A stretch of DNA of 64,000 bases from Bacillota bacterium (lineage in GTDB: Bacteria > Bacillota > Sulfobacillia > Sulfobacillales > Sulfobacillaceae). The stretch lies in assembly GCA_026627065.1 (NCBI GenBank), contig JAPNUO010000005.1:1-64000 (forward strand), written 5' to 3'. The notes under the pieces were generated by a model. The model worked only from the letters and a program-made list of their open reading frames with translations, was not told the origin of the DNA and did no database searches. Of the stretch, positions 61,885 to 64,000 are shown in pieces. The stretch's first letter is position 1; each line of letters begins with the position of its first letter. Made by a program: the position numbers and the translations under genes.

Positions 61885-62823
61885 ATGGATCGGGCATTGC
61901 AGGAAGCGGCACGGTTGGATGCGGAAGGAGCGTCGTTTGTGATGGTCACGGTGCTTCGCACCGTGGCGCCATCTTCAGCGGTGGCGGGAGCGCACGCGGT
62001 GGTGACACCGGACGGACGCGTGGTGGGGTTTGTCGGCGGAGAATGCACCCGCCAGCAAATGCTGGAGCTTGCGCGGCAAGCCCTGGCGGACGGGCGGCCC
62101 CGGCGCCTCCTGCTGTCCCCGGACCCCGATCGCTATGTCTCGGAGGAGGTGCGCGATCTGGTCGTGCAACCGATGACCTGTCACTCGGGAGGCACCGTGG
62201 AATTGTTTCTCGAGCCGCGGTTGTCGTGGCCGTCGCTCGTAATCGTGGGCCAATCGCCGGTGGCCCAGGCGCTGGGGCAGCTCGCCGCGGCACTGCCGTG
62301 GTCGGTTAAGGCCTTCTCTTATGAGGAGACGGGCGATTGGGACCAGCTGGGCGAGGCCATTCGGCAGGCGGTGAGTCCGGAGACGTATGTCGTCGTGGCC
62401 ACCCTGGGCCAGTACGACGATTGGACCCTCGAAGTGCTGGGGTCAGCGTCGCCGCACTACCTCGGGGTGGTGGCCAGCCGTCGGCGGGGAGACCTCCTCC
62501 GGGAGCGCTGGAGGGCGTTGCACGGCTCGGAGGCCCCTCCGGTTCGGGCGCCGGCGGGACTGGACCTGGGATCGCGCCACCCGGGGGACATTGCCTTGAG
62601 CATTTTAGCGGAAATGACCCAAGAGCGGGCGCAACATCCAGTGTCGGTCGCCCCGCGCGACGAAGTGGCCTCGGCCCGGGTCATCGATCCCGTCTGCCAG
62701 ATGGTGGTGGATTTAAGGACCACGCCGTACCGCATAACATGGCAAGGGGTGGAATACGGATTTTGTGCTGCCGGCTGCCTCGACGCATTTCGGGCCAACC
62801 CCGGGCAGTATGCTTTGCGCTAG
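61885..62823 (+). CDS. XdhC/CoxI-like molybdenum cofactor protein with C-terminal YHS domain
   Basis: A 312-residue XdhC family protein, which handles or sulfurates/inserts the molybdenum cofactor of hydroxylases. The XdhC part has 'VTVLRTVAPSSAVAGAHAVV', 'GFVGGECTR' and a C-terminal Rossmann-like part ('LVIVGQSPVAQALGQL', 'YLGVVASRRRGD'). After it comes a YHS domain ('VIDPVCQMVVDLRTTPYRITWQGVEYGFCAAGC', with Cys pairs that could bind copper or another metal). The fusion is notable, as CODH needs both Mo and Cu. It follows coxL by 16 nt. Confidence 0.82.
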   Translation: MDRALQEAARLDAEGASFVMVTVLRTVAPSSAVAGAHAVVTPDGRVVGFVGGECTRQQMLELARQALADGRPRRLLLSPDPDRYVSEEVRDLVVQPMTCHSGGTVELFLEPRLSWPSLVIVGQSPVAQALGQLAAALPWSVKAFSYEETGDWDQLGEAIRQAVSPETYVVVATLGQYDDWTLEVLGSASPHYLGVVASRRRGDLLRERWRALHGSEAPPVRAPAGLDLGSRHPGDIALSILAEMTQERAQHPVSVAPRDEVASARVIDPVCQMVVDLRTTPYRITWQGVEYGFCAAGCLDAFRANPGQYALR

Positions 62824-62854
62824 CCAACGACTTCCATGAGAAAGGCGGGGGAAT

Positions 62855-63322
62855 GTGAAGACTTATAGCGGTTCGATGGCCATCTCGGCCCCCATCGAGG
62901 TGGCGTGGGCGTTTTTAGTGGACCCGCATCACATTGCGGCGAGTATGCCGGACGTCCAGGAATACCAGGTCACCGACGAGACGCATTTTACCGCGAAGGT
63001 GAAGGTAGGTATCGGGCCCGTCCGCGCGGTGCTGGATTTGACGGCTTCGGTGGAGCCGCTGTCGCCGCCCCGCGAAGCGCGCCTTCAGGTGCGCGGAGGG
63101 GGAATGGGCAGCGGTTTGGAGCTCATCAGCACCATTGTGCTCGATCCGGGAGATGGCGACGAACCCTCCACCCAGATTACCTGGACAGCTCAGGTGGGGG
63201 TCAGCGGGCCCTTGGCGACGCTAGGGGGCCGGTTGCTGGATTCCCAGGTGAAAAAAACCACCGAACAAGTCTTCGCCAATATTCAGCAAGGATTAGCCGC
63301 CCAGGCGGCCGTCGATCCGTAG
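62855..63322 (+). CDS. coxG: CoxG-like SRPBCC protein
   Basis: A 155-residue protein of the CO dehydrogenase subunit G (CoxG) family, a START/SRPBCC lipid-binding fold: 'GSMAISAPIEVAWAFLVDPHHIAASMPDVQEY', 'VKVGIGPVRAVLDLTASVE'. CoxG is linked with anchoring the enzyme to the membrane. GTG start after AAAGGCGGGGG. It lies between the XdhC-YHS gene and coxD. Confidence 0.85.
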   Translation: MKTYSGSMAISAPIEVAWAFLVDPHHIAASMPDVQEYQVTDETHFTAKVKVGIGPVRAVLDLTASVEPLSPPREARLQVRGGGMGSGLELISTIVLDPGDGDEPSTQITWTAQVGVSGPLATLGGRLLDSQVKKTTEQVFANIQQGLAAQAAVDP

Positions 63323-63342
63323 AAAACTGAAGGAGGCGTCGT

Positions 63343-64000
63343 GTGTCCATTGCAAATTGGCGCGCGCGGCTGGCCTCGGTGGGGTACCTCGCGGACGACC
63401 AAGTGGCGGCCGCCGTGCATCTGGCGGTCAGCTTGGAGCGTCCGCTGCTGGTTGAGGGACCGGCCGGGGTGGGAAAGACCCGCTTGGCCCAAGCCCTCGC
63501 GGAGTGTGAAGGCCGTGCGCTGGTGCGTCTTCAGTGTTACGAAGGGCTGGACGATACCAAGGCGCTGTATGATTGGAATTATGCGAAGCAGTTGTTGGCC
63601 AGCCGGACTGCTCAGGGGGGAAGCCTGGCCACCGAGTCCCTCTATACGTGGGACTATCTGCTGGAACGGCCCCTGCTCAAGGCCTTGCGTTTGGTCCCGG
63701 CGCCGGTGCTGCTGATTGACGAGGTCGAGCGCGCCGACGCCGCCTTCGAAGCTCTCCTTTTGGAATTTTTGGGCGAGTTCCAGATTACCATTCCGGAATT
63801 GGGCACCGTCTCGGCGGCCGAACGCCCTCGGGTCGTGCTCACCTCCAACCGCACGCGGGATCTTTCCGATGCGTTGAGGCGCCGATGCCTCTATTGTTGG
63901 CTAGACTACCCCGATCGCGAGCGAGAGCTGGCGATTATTCATCAAGCGGTGCCCGAGTTGCCGCAGCGCCTGGCGGACGCATTGGTGGACGCGGTGGGGC
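63343..64000 (+). CDS. coxD: MoxR-type AAA ATPase CoxD (partial)
   Basis: The first 219 codons of a MoxR-family AAA+ ATPase, running off the end of the window without a stop. Walker A is 'GPAGVGKTRLAQAL', Walker B is 'VLLIDEVERADAAFEALLLEFL', and sensor 1 is 'VVLTSNRTRDLSDALRRRC'. CoxD is a chaperone needed to mature the Mo-Cu site of CO dehydrogenase. The start is GTG 63343, 6 nt after AGGAGG (63331-63336), rather than GTG 63341 in another frame. Confidence 0.88.
   Translation, partial: MSIANWRARLASVGYLADDQVAAAVHLAVSLERPLLVEGPAGVGKTRLAQALAECEGRALVRLQCYEGLDDTKALYDWNYAKQLLASRTAQGGSLATESLYTWDYLLERPLLKALRLVPAPVLLIDEVERADAAFEALLLEFLGEFQITIPELGTVSAAERPRVVLTSNRTRDLSDALRRRCLYCWLDYPDRERELAIIHQAVPELPQRLADALVDAVG

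Overview
The window reads as a chromosomal segment of a high-GC Firmicute, most like a thermoacidophilic Sulfobacillus-type organism. The ctsR-mcsA-mcsB-clpC-radA block is a Firmicutes signature, ribosome binding sites are strong (AGGAGG type), and a form I coxMSL carbon monoxide dehydrogenase cluster fits a chemolithotrophic or mixotrophic life. The genus is an inference; no rRNA, tRNA or CRISPR array was seen.

Layout. (1) 356-3815: exopolysaccharide genes (family 4 glycosyltransferase, UDP-glucose dehydrogenase, UDP-glucuronate decarboxylase). (2) 4319-11472: a promoter and a four-gene glycan operon (Gfo/Idh oxidoreductase, sulfatase-fold enzyme with Thr in place of the formylglycine Cys, an unclassified alpha/alpha-barrel protein, GH78 alpha-L-rhamnosidase). 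(3) 11473-12990: gene-poor DNA with two decayed copies of one mobile-element-like sequence and a small hairpin-flanked unit. (4) 12992-20324: an operon of fucose-type isomerase, class II aldolase, FGGY kinase, then suyA-suyB-slcC-comC. The last four convert and desulfonate sulfolactate to pyruvate and sulfite. With the first three they suggest a sulfo-sugar (sulfoquinovose-like) pathway carried to sulfite release. (5) 20451-32659: ROK regulator, two TIM-barrel sugar isomerases, GH38 alpha-mannosidase, beta-propeller glycosidase, sugar ABC importer without ATPase, and a Cys-type sulfatase. (6) 32919-39897: two large secreted proteins (Ig-like repeat protein; multidomain glycoside hydrolase). 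(7) 40351-46904: a visibly GC-richer island with ThuA, three TIM-barrel proteins and three Gfo/Idh oxidoreductases, resembling the oxidation/elimination route of glycoside cleavage. (8) 47177-48307: GH27 alpha-galactosidase. (9) 48552-55255: class III heat-shock operon, with radA split inside a highly conserved motif by about 0.75 kb carrying a structured RNA-like segment and an unknown ORF. (10) 56089-57878 (minus): NarL-type response regulator and sensor kinase. (11) 58111-64000: coxM-coxS-coxL, an XdhC-YHS protein, coxG, and coxD running off the end.

The carbohydrate operons share an AT-rich promoter/operator element: 27 nt are identical between 13006-13032 and 27636-27662, with related elements near 4319, 21603 and 36094. 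This suggests one regulon, perhaps under the ROK repressor at 20451. In sum the window describes uptake and dismantling of complex, partly sulfated or sulfonated glycans (rhamnose, mannose, galactose), next to conserved stress-response and CO-oxidation genes.
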